Position numbers and translations under genes: made by a program
Notes under the pieces: generated by a model
What the model was told of the DNA's origin: nothing
Database searches by the model: none
The model's input: only the letters and a program-made list of their open reading frames with translations
From: Actinopolymorpha pittospori
GTDB taxonomy: Bacteria > Actinomycetota > Actinomycetes > Propionibacteriales > Actinopolymorphaceae
Assembly: GCF_014873875.1 (NCBI RefSeq)
Contig: NZ_JADBEM010000001.1
Span: 6,882,001 to 6,946,000, forward strand
Direction: 5' to 3'
DNA length: 64,000 nucleotides
Part shown: positions 55,206 through 63,039 of the stretch, in pieces
Layout of the letters: the number at the start of each line of letters is the position of its first letter
Position numbering within the stretch: the stretch's first letter is position 1

Positions 55206-55740
55206 CGTGACTCCTCCTCAATGGTCCCTGTTTCTCTCGAGCGGTTCCCCGTGTGGACCAGACTGGTTGTGTTGTGGACGCTGACCGTATCCGCCGCCAC
55301 CGACATCTCCGACGTGCCAGGTCGACGTCGTACGGCGTGTCACGCGCAGCGCACCGGGCTTCGCGGTCGATCGGCAACGTGCAGCGCGACGGACGTTGGT
55401 CCGGAACGATCGTGGCCATCTGTGGTGCCGTCCCCGCCTCGCCGCCAACGAGCTGACACCAGACGGGGAGATACACCACCTCGTCCTGTCGCTGTGCCTT
55501 CCCGTCGACGGTCAGGTGCCGCGGTTGGTCGGTTCTGTTGGACCCGGCCTGTGGACAGGTCGAGCGAGACGACGTCGAGCTGCGGCATCCTTGCGTGCAC
55601 GTTCGGGGCGAGCCACCCTCGCGCCCGCCGGCCGCGCCCACGGGAGGTGGGGCGGGCACGTCGGAAGGAACCCCGGACGCCGTGCACCGAGCTGCGCCGT
55701 ACGGTGGGGCGGTCATACCGCAATACCCGAAGGTCCCGCA
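55206..55740. promoter_or_regulatory. upstream region of the CBASS operon
   Basis: A 535-base gap between two divergent units. The strong ribosome site of the CD-NTase lies at 55211-55220 on the minus strand. Part of the minus strand (55370-55470) reads VYLPVWCQLVGGEAGTAPQM without a start, possibly a gene remnant. The operon's promoter should lie here but was not identified. Confidence 0.35.
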
Positions 55741-56734
55741 GTGCGTATCCGTGGGCCGATCGAGCCCATGCTCGCCAAGAGCATCGACCGCCTACCTCCA
55801 CCGCCTGCCGGCGGCCTCCGCTACGAACCGAAGTTCGACGGGTACCGCGCGCTGGCCACAATCCGGGAAGACGCCTCTGTATCGGTCTATTCGCGGCGCG
55901 GCACACCTCTCACCGAAGCCTTCCCCGAGATCGTCGGCGCCCTCTACGCCTACCTCCCCCAAAAGGCACCGTCGTCGACGGCGAGATCGTCCTGTGGCGC
56001 CGCGGCCACCTCGACTTCAACGCCCTCCAACGCCGCCACGCCCAACGCCGCCACGCCACCCAGCTCGCCGCGACCGAACCCTGCCACCTGGTCGTCTTCG
56101 ACGTCCTCGAAACCCGCGAGGACGGAGACCTACGCCGACGGCCGCTACGTGAGCGCCGTGCCGTGCTCAAGCGGCTGTTCCGCCGCGTCCCCGCCCGGTC
56201 CCCGCTCACCCTCGCCATGCAGACCGCCGACCCCGGCGTCGCGCAGGAGTGGTACGACACGATGGCCGTCGCCGGTGTCGAAGGTCTCGTGATCAAACCG
56301 GCGAACAGCCAGTACCTTCCCGGATCCCGGCTGTGGATGAAGTAGAAGTCCCGCCAGACCACCGACGCCGTGATCGGCGGAGTGACCGGCAGCCTCCACC
56401 GACCCGCGGCGCTGCTGCTCGGCCGCTACGCCTCCGACACCGGCCGCCTCCACTACGCCGGGCGGACCACCTCGCACCTGACCGACATCCAGGCCGCGGC
56501 TACCGCGCCGCTGCTCGTCGCCGCGATCGGCGGGCATCCATGGCCGGCGCAACTCACCGTCAACTGGCGGTCCAAACCGACCTGCTACCACCAGGTCGCC
56601 CGCTGGTCGTCGTGGAGATCCGCGCCGACATCGCCACCGACCAGGGCCGCCGGTGGCGGCACGCCGTCCGAATGCTGCGGATCCGGGACATCGCCGCGGA
56701 CGAGGTGCCGCTCGACCTGGATCTAGAGGCCTGA
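55741..56734 (+). pseudogene. ATP-dependent DNA ligase with three lesions
   Basis: From GTG 55741 the frame has the ligase start IRGPIEPMLAKSIDRLP and the adenylation site YEPKFDGYRALATI (Lys of KFDG). A frameshift near 55960 is followed by VVDGEIVLWRRGHLDFNALQ and VAGVEGLVIKPANSQYLPGS, in which LVIKP is ligase motif IV/V. An in-frame TAG at 56343 replaces the Tyr of the expected K-Y-K-S. A second frameshift near 56605 precedes VVVEIRADIATDQG, the OB-fold end. Size without lesions is about 330 residues, like LigC/LigD ligase modules. A deleted second copy is at 25856. Confidence 0.85.
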
Positions 56735-56745
56735 GTCCGCCGCGC

Positions 56746-57156
56746 TCACTCCTCAGGCAGGTCCATCGGGCAGGCCCACAGGGCGAGCCGGTCGGCGATC
56801 TTCTCCCGGTCCTCCCCTGCCAGGTCGGCGCGGTGCTCGATCACGTCGAGGGCCAGGTCGACGAGGTCGATGTCCTCGACCAGCAGCTGGTACCCGTTGA
56901 GTTCGTAGAACGCGATCAACGCCATGACAGCGACGCGCTTGTTCCCGTCGAGGAACGCGTGGCTTTGGATGACTCCGGCGAACAGCGCCGCGGCCTTCTC
57001 GTGGAACGTGGGGAAGGCGTCCTCGCCGAACGCGGATGCTCGGCACCGGTTGACCCCGGCCTCGAGCAGACCCATGTTGACGCCGGGGACACCTCCGCCG
57101 TCCAGCACTTCGGCCTCGTGCATGCGCAGGAGGTCCTCGGCGCGCAGGTAGATGAT
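56746..57156 (-). CDS. doc: Doc/Fic-type toxin
   Basis: The ORF-forming ATG is at 57123, but homologous sequence (IIYLRAEDLLRMHEAEVL) extends upstream to about 57156 with no ATG or GTG in frame. Translation may start at an unusual codon, or the first residues are lost. The Fic motif HAFLDGNKRVAVMALIAFYE is complete (HxFxDGNxR), followed by the helical end LDVIEHRADLAGEDREKIAD. Doc proteins phosphorylate EF-Tu; other Fic proteins AMPylate targets. It is paired with the antitoxin gene upstream, separated by a strong hairpin. Confidence 0.75.
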   Translation of the reverse strand: MIYLRAEDLLRMHEAEVLDGGGVPGVNMGLLEAGVNRCRASAFGEDAFPTFHEKAAALFAGVIQSHAFLDGNKRVAVMALIAFYELNGYQLLVEDIDLVDLALDVIEHRADLAGEDREKIADRLALWACPMDLPEE

Positions 57157-57193
57157 CCACTCCGGGGGCGTGGATCAGTTATAGGCCGAAATG

Positions 57194-57228
57194 GAACCAC
57201 CCGCGCGCTTTCGGCGCGCGGGTGGTTC
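57194..57228. promoter_or_regulatory. perfect 15-bp hairpin between antitoxin and toxin
   Basis: GAACCACCCGCGCGC pairs with GCGCGCGGGTGGTTC around a 5-base TTTCG loop. It lies 16 bases after the antitoxin stop (57245) and before the toxin on the minus strand. No T run follows on either strand, so it is not a classical terminator. It could stabilise or attenuate the antitoxin-toxin transcript. Confidence 0.75.
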
Positions 57229-57244
57229 AGATGAAGCGATCTCG

Positions 57245-57478
57245 TTACAGGTCGCGGAGCTTGTCCAGGGCGGGCCGGTGGAGGGCCTGCGTCCGCTTGG
57301 TCGAGGCGTCGACCATCTCCTGGTGTCCCTCGCCTTCCATCCAGGCGGTGACGACCTTGGTCAGCGTCTCGTTGATCGGCGTCCCGGTGAGGAAGGAGTG
57401 GATCCTCAGCTGCTCGTGGAGCTCGGGCGGGAGGCGCAGGTTGAACGACTGACGGTTGGCTGTGATCTTGGTGGCCAT
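57245..57478 (-). CDS. ribbon-helix-helix antitoxin
   Basis: A 77-residue protein from ATG 57478 with GGAAGGGGA 4 bases upstream. ITANRQSFNLRLPPELHEQL gives the short DNA-binding beta strand and first helix of an Arc/CopG-like fold. The tail HQEMVDASTKRTQALHRPAL would cap the Doc active site. It is encoded directly upstream of Doc on the same strand, as usual for such pairs, and probably represses its own promoter in 57479-57725. Confidence 0.75.
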   Translation of the reverse strand: MATKITANRQSFNLRLPPELHEQLRIHSFLTGTPINETLTKVVTAWMEGEGHQEMVDASTKRTQALHRPALDKLRDL

Positions 57479-57725
57479 GGGATCCCCTTCCGTGGCCTTG
57501 TTCGTCGCGAAGTCTCGCAACTTGGTGCCATGGTGCCATGGTGCCAAGATCGTTTCAATGACTTTCGGCTACGAGAGCGGTTTCTAGATCCGTTTCGATT
57601 CCCCTAGACACTTTCTGGCCACTTTTGGTGCCGCCAGATGCACTCTAAGCATTCCTCGTCCGCTTCGAGTCACGTCCTGCGATCCCGACTGTTCATCGAA
57701 CACCCGTTCGAGGCATCATGTCCGC
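57479..57725. promoter_or_regulatory. divergent spacer upstream of the antitoxin
   Basis: GTGCCATGGTGCCATGGTGCCA near 57527-57548 is a threefold repeat of the palindrome-rich GGTGCCAT unit just upstream of the antitoxin, well placed as an autoregulatory operator. No promoter box was assigned. The right part leads to the unknown-family gene at 57726. Confidence 0.55.
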
Positions 57726-58340
57726 ATGGGGGGTCAGCGCAGATACAAGATGGAGGTCGACGGCTTCGAGGTGCCGGTCGGCGCCCGCCGCCACGACCTG
57801 GACGAGGCCGTGGAAGCGATCCACGCCACCAACCGGGACGGCATCTTCTCCGCCGACGGAGCCTGGCGCGGCTCACTCGACGACAATCTCCTCTCCCCCA
57901 TGCTGGAGGGCCCGCACCGGATCCGCCGCGGTGAGCGCGTCGACGGGCAAGACACCCTCCTAGCCGTATCCGCCGGCGAGACATTCGAGGACATCCAAGA
58001 TCGGCTCTACCGGGCCCGGCACTGCACCTCCCCTCGCATGCTGACCCGCCACCGGATCGCCGAGGTGCTCTACGCCGGGGTCGGCGCCGGGCTGCTCGAA
58101 CCTGTGCCGGCAGCCCGTGTCGAGGACACCGTGGACACGGTGATGGAGGCGATGGCCGACGGGAGGCTGCACCCGAGGATGCTCGCCGCGCGCGGCGAAG
58201 GCCTACGTCAGTGGCTTGGACTGCCCGCCGGCGAGTGGACCGCGGCCGCAGACGAGGCAGTAAAAAGGGGCCGCACGATGTGCGCGGCCCCGCAGGTGCA
58301 AGAGCGTGAGGACTACGACGACAACAAGTGGGCGCTGTAA
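57726..58340 (+). CDS. unknown-family protein, only intact copy in the window
   Basis: A 204-residue protein of no recognised family. Features: MGGQRRYKMEVDGFEVPVG at the start, SADGAWRGSLDDNLLSPMLE, FEDIQDRLYRARHCTSPRML, TRHRIAEVLYAGVGAGLLEP, a Glu/Asp-rich helix around residue 135, and an acidic end EREDYDDNKWAL. At least three broken relatives lie at 24960, 26464 and 28081. Two of them, like this gene, sit next to ATP-dependent DNA ligase remnants. The association suggests a linked function or a shared mobile unit, which is inference. Confidence 0.6.
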   Translation: MGGQRRYKMEVDGFEVPVGARRHDLDEAVEAIHATNRDGIFSADGAWRGSLDDNLLSPMLEGPHRIRRGERVDGQDTLLAVSAGETFEDIQDRLYRARHCTSPRMLTRHRIAEVLYAGVGAGLLEPVPAARVEDTVDTVMEAMADGRLHPRMLAARGEGLRQWLGLPAGEWTAAADEAVKRGRTMCAAPQVQEREDYDDNKWAL

Positions 58341-58775
58341 CCGTCGGACGAACCGACAACGGCTACGGCTGCCGCTCGAGCCTGTTCGACTCCTCCAACG
58401 CCGCGGCGATTCGGTTCATCGCATGGCCAAGCGCGAGCGTCGCGGACGCCAGGGCCCGCGTTGCTCAAGGCCGCCCCACGTGCGCGTGTCAGCCTGCGGC
58501 GAACGCATGCCGACAGCCGGTCAGGTCCCACGTTCCCGCTGGGTTATCCGCTGGCGGGAAACCGTCAGCACGGTACCTCGACACCTTCGAACTGATGACA
58601 CGCGTCATGCGCACCCACGGCCTTCACAACGTGATCACAGGCACGCTCGTGATGCATGCGTTCGGAGTCTCGTATCCGAACGACTGGGAGAGCACGCTCC
58701 CTGCCAAGGTGGCGCGGCGCGACCAATGGCTGGCCCGCTTCGACGCACGATGAACCGTCCACGATGCAGCGTGGG
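58341..58775 (+). other. unassigned stretch with a short coding-like segment
   Basis: The plus strand from about 58570 to 58753 reads RYLDTFELMTRVMRTHGLHN, then TLPAKVARRDQWLARFDAR and a stop. This looks like a gene end without a start in good context. No family was recognised; it is probably a remnant. Confidence 0.35.
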
Positions 58776-59162
58776 TCAGCACAAGCAGAACGGGTTCCCG
58801 TGGGCGTCGAGCATGACCCGGACATGCTCCTGCGACTGTTCGTTCGCGAGAGTCGCGCCCGCCTCGAGCGCCCACGCGACGGCCTCGTCGAGGTCGTCCA
58901 CGCCTATGTCGAGGTGCATCGTCGCGTTCTGTCCGCTGACCGTGCTCGGCCAGACAGGCCGCTCGTACTCCCGATCGGACTCGATGTTGATCGTCGGGCC
59001 GGTCTCGCCCTCGGGCGGGCGCAGCTGGGCCCACCCGCCCTTCGGCCCCTCCGCGACGATGGGCCAACCCAGGAGCCGCTCGTAGAACTCGGCCAACTCC
59101 CGGGCGCGTGCTGGCGCTGCCGTGATGGTGACTGTCCCCACCTGCATCTGCGGTCGCGTCAT
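58776..59162 (-). CDS. VOC/glyoxalase-like protein
   Basis: A 128-residue single-module vicinal-oxygen-chelate protein. The beta-alpha-beta-beta-beta repeats show ARELAEFYERLLGWPIVAEG and NATMHLDIGVDDLDEAVAWA (metal-ligand-like His), ending HVRVMLDAHGNPFCLC. Members include glyoxalases, dioxygenases and drug-binding resistance proteins. The role here is undetermined. The frame is complete. Confidence 0.85.
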   Translation of the reverse strand: MTRPQMQVGTVTITAAPARARELAEFYERLLGWPIVAEGPKGGWAQLRPPEGETGPTINIESDREYERPVWPSTVSGQNATMHLDIGVDDLDEAVAWALEAGATLANEQSQEHVRVMLDAHGNPFCLC

Positions 59163-59271
59163 GCGGAGACCGTACTGACCGCTGAGCTCGACTTCAACGG
59201 TACGCGGGCGGGCGCTCGGACAGCGCGTACTAATCCGTTGTCAGCATTGTTCGAACGAGTCAGGATGCCCC

Positions 59272-59724
59272 ATGATCTTCACGATCCGCCCCGTCCGGCT
59301 GACTGACTACGACGATCTACGACCGCTGATTGCCCCTCGCGACCCCGAGCCGAAGGCACGGCATCTGTTCGCCAGACTCGTCGAAGACGACAGTTGGGCA
59401 ATCATCGGCGCCTATCGCGACGAGCGGGCCGTCGGGTACGTCGCCGCGCAGGACTACGGATCACACCTCAGGCATGGCGACTTCCATCGGACTGTCCGGA
59501 TGCACGACTTGATCGTGAGTGAATCCGAGCGCGGGCACGGCGCAGGGACCCAACTCCTGAACGCGGCCATGGAGTGGGCGAGAGGTCGTGCCCGCTACGT
59601 TGAGTGGCAGGCTCACGAAACTCGGGCGGCGCCCTTCTACGCCAAGCTTGGGTACACAGGACTCGCCTGTCCTCAGCCGGACTACCCGACGTTCACCGTT
59701 GATCTGCGTCCCGAGCTGCAATGA
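59272..59724 (+). CDS. GNAT-family acetyltransferase
   Basis: A 150-residue protein from ATG 59272. MIFTIRPVRLTDYDDLRPL is the typical start, HDLIVSESERGHGAGTQLLN the acetyl-CoA site (RGHGAG), and ETRAAPFYAKLGYTG the FYxxxGY end. It is the third complete GNAT protein in the window. The substrate is unknown. Confidence 0.88.
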   Translation: MIFTIRPVRLTDYDDLRPLIAPRDPEPKARHLFARLVEDDSWAIIGAYRDERAVGYVAAQDYGSHLRHGDFHRTVRMHDLIVSESERGHGAGTQLLNAAMEWARGRARYVEWQAHETRAAPFYAKLGYTGLACPQPDYPTFTVDLRPELQ

Positions 59725-59904
59725 CATCGACACCCCGGAGCGTCCGTGACGGCACGGTAGCCTCCAGAGCGCGATTCACATGCTCAGGACGCCTTCGCGG
59801 TGGCTCGCCGAGCAGCGCCGGGCGCCCCAGGTCGACGTCGACGAGCCTCCATGCTTCGTCCAGCCGCCGGGGCTGCTCGGTTACGGCTCGACTCGACGTC
59901 GGTA

Positions 59905-60186
59905 CCAGACTCGAACAGAGCCACCGGCGAACAAACACCCACCGCAGGCAGCTATCGCGAAGTCGTCGAACCAGAGCGCCTCGTCTGGGCCTGGCAGAGC
60001 AGCGAGCCACTCCCCGAAGAATCAGTCGTCACCATCACCTTGACCGACCTGGCTGAGAACAAAACCAGGATGCACTTCACACAAGTCGGATTCACCTGGG
60101 GCGTGTTCGAATACGGGATCGCCAACACCCGCGCCGGTTTCAGCGAAGAAATCGACAAGCTCGCCAAATACCTCGCCAACATCTGA
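59905..60186 (+). pseudogene. AHSA1/SRPBCC-like domain, N-terminally truncated
   Basis: SYREVVEPERLVWAWQSSEP, VVTITLTDLAENKTRMHFTQ and FSEEIDKLAKYLANI form the second half of an AHSA1-type ligand-binding fold (strand, strand, C-terminal helix). The first half of the domain is absent and replaced by unrelated sequence. The frame extends to GTG/ATG 59800, but nothing upstream resembles the family. Confidence 0.65.
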
Positions 60187-60628
60187 GGACCCCCGGCGTC
60201 GACGATCAAATAGTTCCCCCAGAATTGGGGATTCCTCGATCACGACCTTCCCCACCCTGCCGATCAGCAGGCTCCTCATGGGGACGACGACCGTGCCGCG
60301 GGCGGCGAGGGTGACGGATGACTGGAGTGAGGCAGCAAGTGCCGACGCCCGGCCTTCTTCGCCGGCCGGCTGGGGTCTGATGACCTGGGTGCCTGTCGTC
60401 GTCGGGAGCTGTGTCGCAGGTCCCGGAGTGCGGCGGGCTTCGGGTCGCTGGAGCTGACGCTTCGGTGGTTGCGGCGTACGCCGTGGACAACGTGAGCCCG
60501 GGTTACGAGCAGTCTCGCGGGCTCCGCACCACGTGAGGGTGGGAAGCTACTTGAGTTTCAAGGGTGGGGAAACGCCGGCTCTGGCCCAAATTCCGTGATT
60601 GGCTACGGTCGGTTATTGTGCTGGAGTG
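60187..60628. other. intergenic to ISL3 remnant end
   Basis: No supported gene. GGCTCTGGCCCAAATTCCGT near 60580-60600 looks like the outer end of the ISL3 element that follows, but the opposite end is missing. A CCCCCAGAATTGGGG palindrome sits at 60214-60228. Confidence 0.4.
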
Positions 60629-61501
60629 TCATGCGAGGAGTACTCGTTTTCTGAGTAGGTCGAAGTTCGCGCGGCCGAACATTTGCCGTTTGAGGTATTT
60701 GATTTTGTTGACGATGCCTTCAACTGGTCCGGAGTTGAAGCGTGTGGTGAGCCCGTTGATGACGGCTTGAACGTCGCGTCGAAGGCCGGTGGTGAAGGAG
60801 TGTAGGTGCGGGAGATCGTCGGCGTCGACGCTGCTCATCCAGGCCTCCAGCCGGTCTTTGTCACCGTTGAGATGGGCCATCATCTCGGCGAAAGTCGACA
60901 CGTGCGTCGCGGTCATCTTCAGCTCGGGGCAGTGCGAGCGTGCTTCGTCGAGTTTGGTGTGGGCGTCGGTGTCGAGATGGTCGGGGTGGGTGAGGATCCA
61001 GCGGGTGATCTCGCGGGGTTTCGGTATTGCGGGTGTTGTTGGCGGCGCGACGGCGAGGTGGCGGAACGGCCGGAAGTAGCGGCGGACGGCCTGCACGCTG
61101 CCCGACCAGCCTTGGGCTTGCAATTCCGCGTGCAGGGTGGGGATGTCGGTGCAGCCTTGGTTCCACCGCTGGTGCAGGTAGGGCTTGAACGGATCGAGCT
61201 TGCTGGCACGGGCGGTCGCCTTCACCAGAAGCTCGTCGAGGCTGGTAGCACGAGCGAACCGTTGCACGGTTTTGCGGTCCAGGCCCAGGGTGGTGCAGAC
61301 ACGACCGCTTCTACGCCACTGCCGTGACCGTGCCGGCCGCAGGGTCTCGCCGGACCACGCCGAGTGCAAGACCCCGGCTGTCGCCGGGTCATCCATGATC
61401 GCAGCGGCAGGGTGACGGGGTGTCGGCACCGGGGCGGGCAGCGTCGACGCAGCCTCGGGTGTGGGGGTGCTCGTCGCAGTAAGCGCGGGGATCGTGCGCA
61501 C
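60629..61501 (-). pseudogene. ISL3-family transposase C-terminal part fused to a plasmid gene start
   Basis: From GTG 61501 (AAGGAG upstream) the first 50 or so residues (VRTIPALTATSTPTPEAAST, AAIMDDPATAGVLHSAW) belong to another gene. The rest is ISL3 transposase: LGLDRKTVQRFARATSLDEL, KPYLHQRWNQGCTDIPTLHA, TRFNSGPVEGIVNKIKYLKR (Glu region) and RANFDLLRKRVLLA. The zinc-finger and first catalytic parts are gone. The in-frame fusion of 290 residues shares the repeated leader also found at 62959. It is unlikely to transpose. Confidence 0.78.
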
Positions 61502-61515
61502 GGTGTTCTCCTTGT

Positions 61516-61575
61516 CGTGGGCTGGTCAGGCCCTCATGCGGTGGTGACACAGACCCTAGGCGGGGACACCGACAA
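61516..61575 (-). repeat. 60-base repeated leader, copy 1
   Basis: It matches 62959-63018 at 57 of 60 positions. Each copy lies on the minus strand 15-20 bases before a start codon that has an AAGGAG site (61501 and 62939). The conserved, gene-linked position suggests a shared promoter or 5' leader. Confidence 0.85.
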
Positions 61576-61598
61576 CCCCGGGGACCACCGCCGTCTGG

Positions 61599-61907
61599 TC
61601 AGGACGGCTCGGCACCAGCGACCAGCACGTCGAGCGGCACTGGGCGGCGGGTGAGGGTTGGGGTCCGCCCGGTCGTCAGCCATGATCGGCGGGCGCTGTA
61701 GAGGGCTCGGTAGGTCTTGCGTCCGGCACGCTGGCGGTGCGGTGAGGGTGCGGCCGGGACGAGGGTGACGGGCTGTCCGTCCTCGGGCCTGTGGCCGGTG
61801 GCAGCGGTGAGGGTGAGCAGCAGGTGCCCGCCATGCACGGTGGCGGCGGACACCGACGCGGAGAACGCCGGGGCGCTCGTGTCGGGCGCTCCGACCCAGC
61901 CGGTCAC
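61599..61907 (-). CDS. hypothetical protein of the plasmid-type operon
   Basis: A 102-residue protein from GTG 61907, which overlaps the previous stop (GTGA). It begins VTGWVGAPDTSAPAFSASVS, with AATVHGGHLLLTLTAATGHR suggesting beta structure, and a basic end. No family was recognised. It is the last intact gene of the minus-strand operon headed by the vWA protein. Confidence 0.5.
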   Translation of the reverse strand: MTGWVGAPDTSAPAFSASVSAATVHGGHLLLTLTAATGHRPEDGQPVTLVPAAPSPHRQRAGRKTYRALYSARRSWLTTGRTPTLTRRPVPLDVLVAGAEPS

Positions 61908-62275
61908 GTCGCTGCCGGGGCGGAGCCGGGAGTCCAGCCGAGGCAGGTGACCTCGATGCGCTTGAGCTTGTCGCCAAGCGGGCGCGCGGTGCCGGTCACG
62001 ACATGGCCGGTGTGGACGGCACGGCAACGGTGCAAGGGGTCTGTCAGCAGCGCGGCGGCGTACAGGTCAGCGGCGTCGCACCGGGAGCGCAGGCCGAGAG
62101 CGGCGCGGCTGGTGCTGTCGGGGCGTCGCCAGTCCAGCCCGTCGCTGTGCTCGCTCTGAGCCGCGCCGTAGGCCCACATGTCGTCCTCGGCCAGTGTGTC
62201 GAGCCACTGTAGGGGCGGCCCGTCGGTGAGGCGCTCGTGCAGGGTGAGCAGGCCGGAGGCGGAGTCGTCGGGCAC
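61904..62275 (-). CDS. hypothetical protein of the plasmid-type operon
   Basis: A 123-residue frame from GTG 62275. GLLTLHERLTDGPPLQWLDT, EDDMWAYGAAQSEHSDGLDW and LKRIEVTCLGWTPGS are coding-like. No ribosome site is seen at the GTG, and open sequence (EHQPTTWRQWLD) extends upstream without a start, so the real start may differ. Its stop overlaps the next gene. No family was recognised. Confidence 0.5.
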   Translation of the reverse strand: MPDDSASGLLTLHERLTDGPPLQWLDTLAEDDMWAYGAAQSEHSDGLDWRRPDSTSRAALGLRSRCDAADLYAAALLTDPLHRCRAVHTGHVVTGTARPLGDKLKRIEVTCLGWTPGSAPAAT

Positions 62276-62313
62276 GTCCAGCCACTGTCGCCACGTCGTG
62301 GGCTGGTGCTCGG

Positions 62314-62760
62314 CTACCGGGGCGGTTCCAGCACCCAGCGGGCGCGGCAGGCAGCGGAGGTGTCCACGACGGCGCGGCCTCCGGGGAAGTCGGCGCGGTC
62401 ACGCCACCATGCGATGTGTGCCGCCACGGTGTCTTGCTCGCTGTCGGCGGTGGCGATCAGCGCAAGGCGGTACAGCAGGCCGAGGGTGGCCGGGTCATCA
62501 GTGACCAGCGTTGCCGGGGACGTCGCGGCGAGGGTGACACCGACCGACCCCAGCAGATCGAGCGCATCCGGGCCGGTGGCAGTGGCCTGCGGCTGCCCGG
62601 CAGCCGCGACAGTGACGGTGACATGTCCGCCGGACAGGCGGGCGCGGCAGGCGACCGGGCGTGAGGCAGTGCTGATCGGGGCGTGCAGGAGCCGGGGCAC
62701 CAGCTGGCGCGTGGTCGCGGCGCGTAGCCGCTGGCCCAGGTCGAACCATTCGGCGGTCAT
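62314..62760 (-). CDS. hypothetical protein of the plasmid-type operon
   Basis: A 148-residue protein from ATG 62760 overlapping the previous stop by ATGA. MTAEWFDLGQRLRAATTRQL opens it, a beta-rich middle follows (ARLSGGHVTVTVAAAGQPQA), and HIAWWRDRADFPGGRAVVDT lies near the end. Function unknown. The tight coupling supports an operon with its neighbours. Confidence 0.58.
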   Translation of the reverse strand: MTAEWFDLGQRLRAATTRQLVPRLLHAPISTASRPVACRARLSGGHVTVTVAAAGQPQATATGPDALDLLGSVGVTLAATSPATLVTDDPATLGLLYRLALIATADSEQDTVAAHIAWWRDRADFPGGRAVVDTSAACRARWVLEPPR

Positions 62761-62939
62761 CGTGGTTCCCCGCTCGGCTCGGCGGTACCGGCCGTCCAGC
62801 CATCGCGCAGGGCGCCGGCGACGGGGCCGGGAGCAGCCTCCCGGCCGCAAGCCACGTCAACGGCTGTAGCGGGTGTCACGTCGGTGCCGAGGAGTAGTCG
62901 GGAGGCGTACTCGATCAGGGCGGGATCGTGGATGCTCAT
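62757..62939 (-). CDS. small hypothetical protein after the repeated leader
   Basis: A 60-residue protein from ATG 62939 with AAGGAG 8 bases upstream. SIHDPALIEYASRLLLGTDV, then TPATAVDVACGREAAPGPV. The 60-base repeat (copy 2) lies just before it. Its stop overlaps the next ATG. No family was recognised. Confidence 0.6.
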   Translation of the reverse strand: MSIHDPALIEYASRLLLGTDVTPATAVDVACGREAAPGPVAGALRDGWTAGTAEPSGEPR

Positions 62940-62958
62940 GGAGCGAATCTCCTTGCGG

Positions 62959-63018
62959 CGTGGGCTGGTCAGGCCCTCATGCGGTGGTGGCACAGACCGT
63001 AGGCGGGGACACAGACAA
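62959..63018 (-). repeat. 60-base repeated leader, copy 2
   Basis: Near-identical (57 of 60) to 61516-61575, in the same orientation and at the same distance from a start codon. Both begin, on the plus strand, CGTGGGCTGGTCAGGCCCTC. Confidence 0.85.
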
Positions 63019-63039
63019 GCCGGTGCCCCCCGCCTACGT

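Noticed and set aside
53383..56345. Two long plus-strand frames (53383-54543 and 54456-56345) opposite CBASS genes.
   Set aside because: The CBASS genes on the other strand carry full motif sets, overlaps and a ribosome site. Only the last part of the second frame, which belongs to the ligase relic, is real coding sequence.
57194..57228. Hairpin considered as a rho-independent terminator.
   Set aside because: No T run follows on either strand and it lies inside a probable two-gene operon.
61516..63018. Two 60-base repeats considered as CRISPR repeats or insertion sequence ends.
   Set aside because: Only two copies 1.4 kb apart, in direct orientation, each tied to a gene start.
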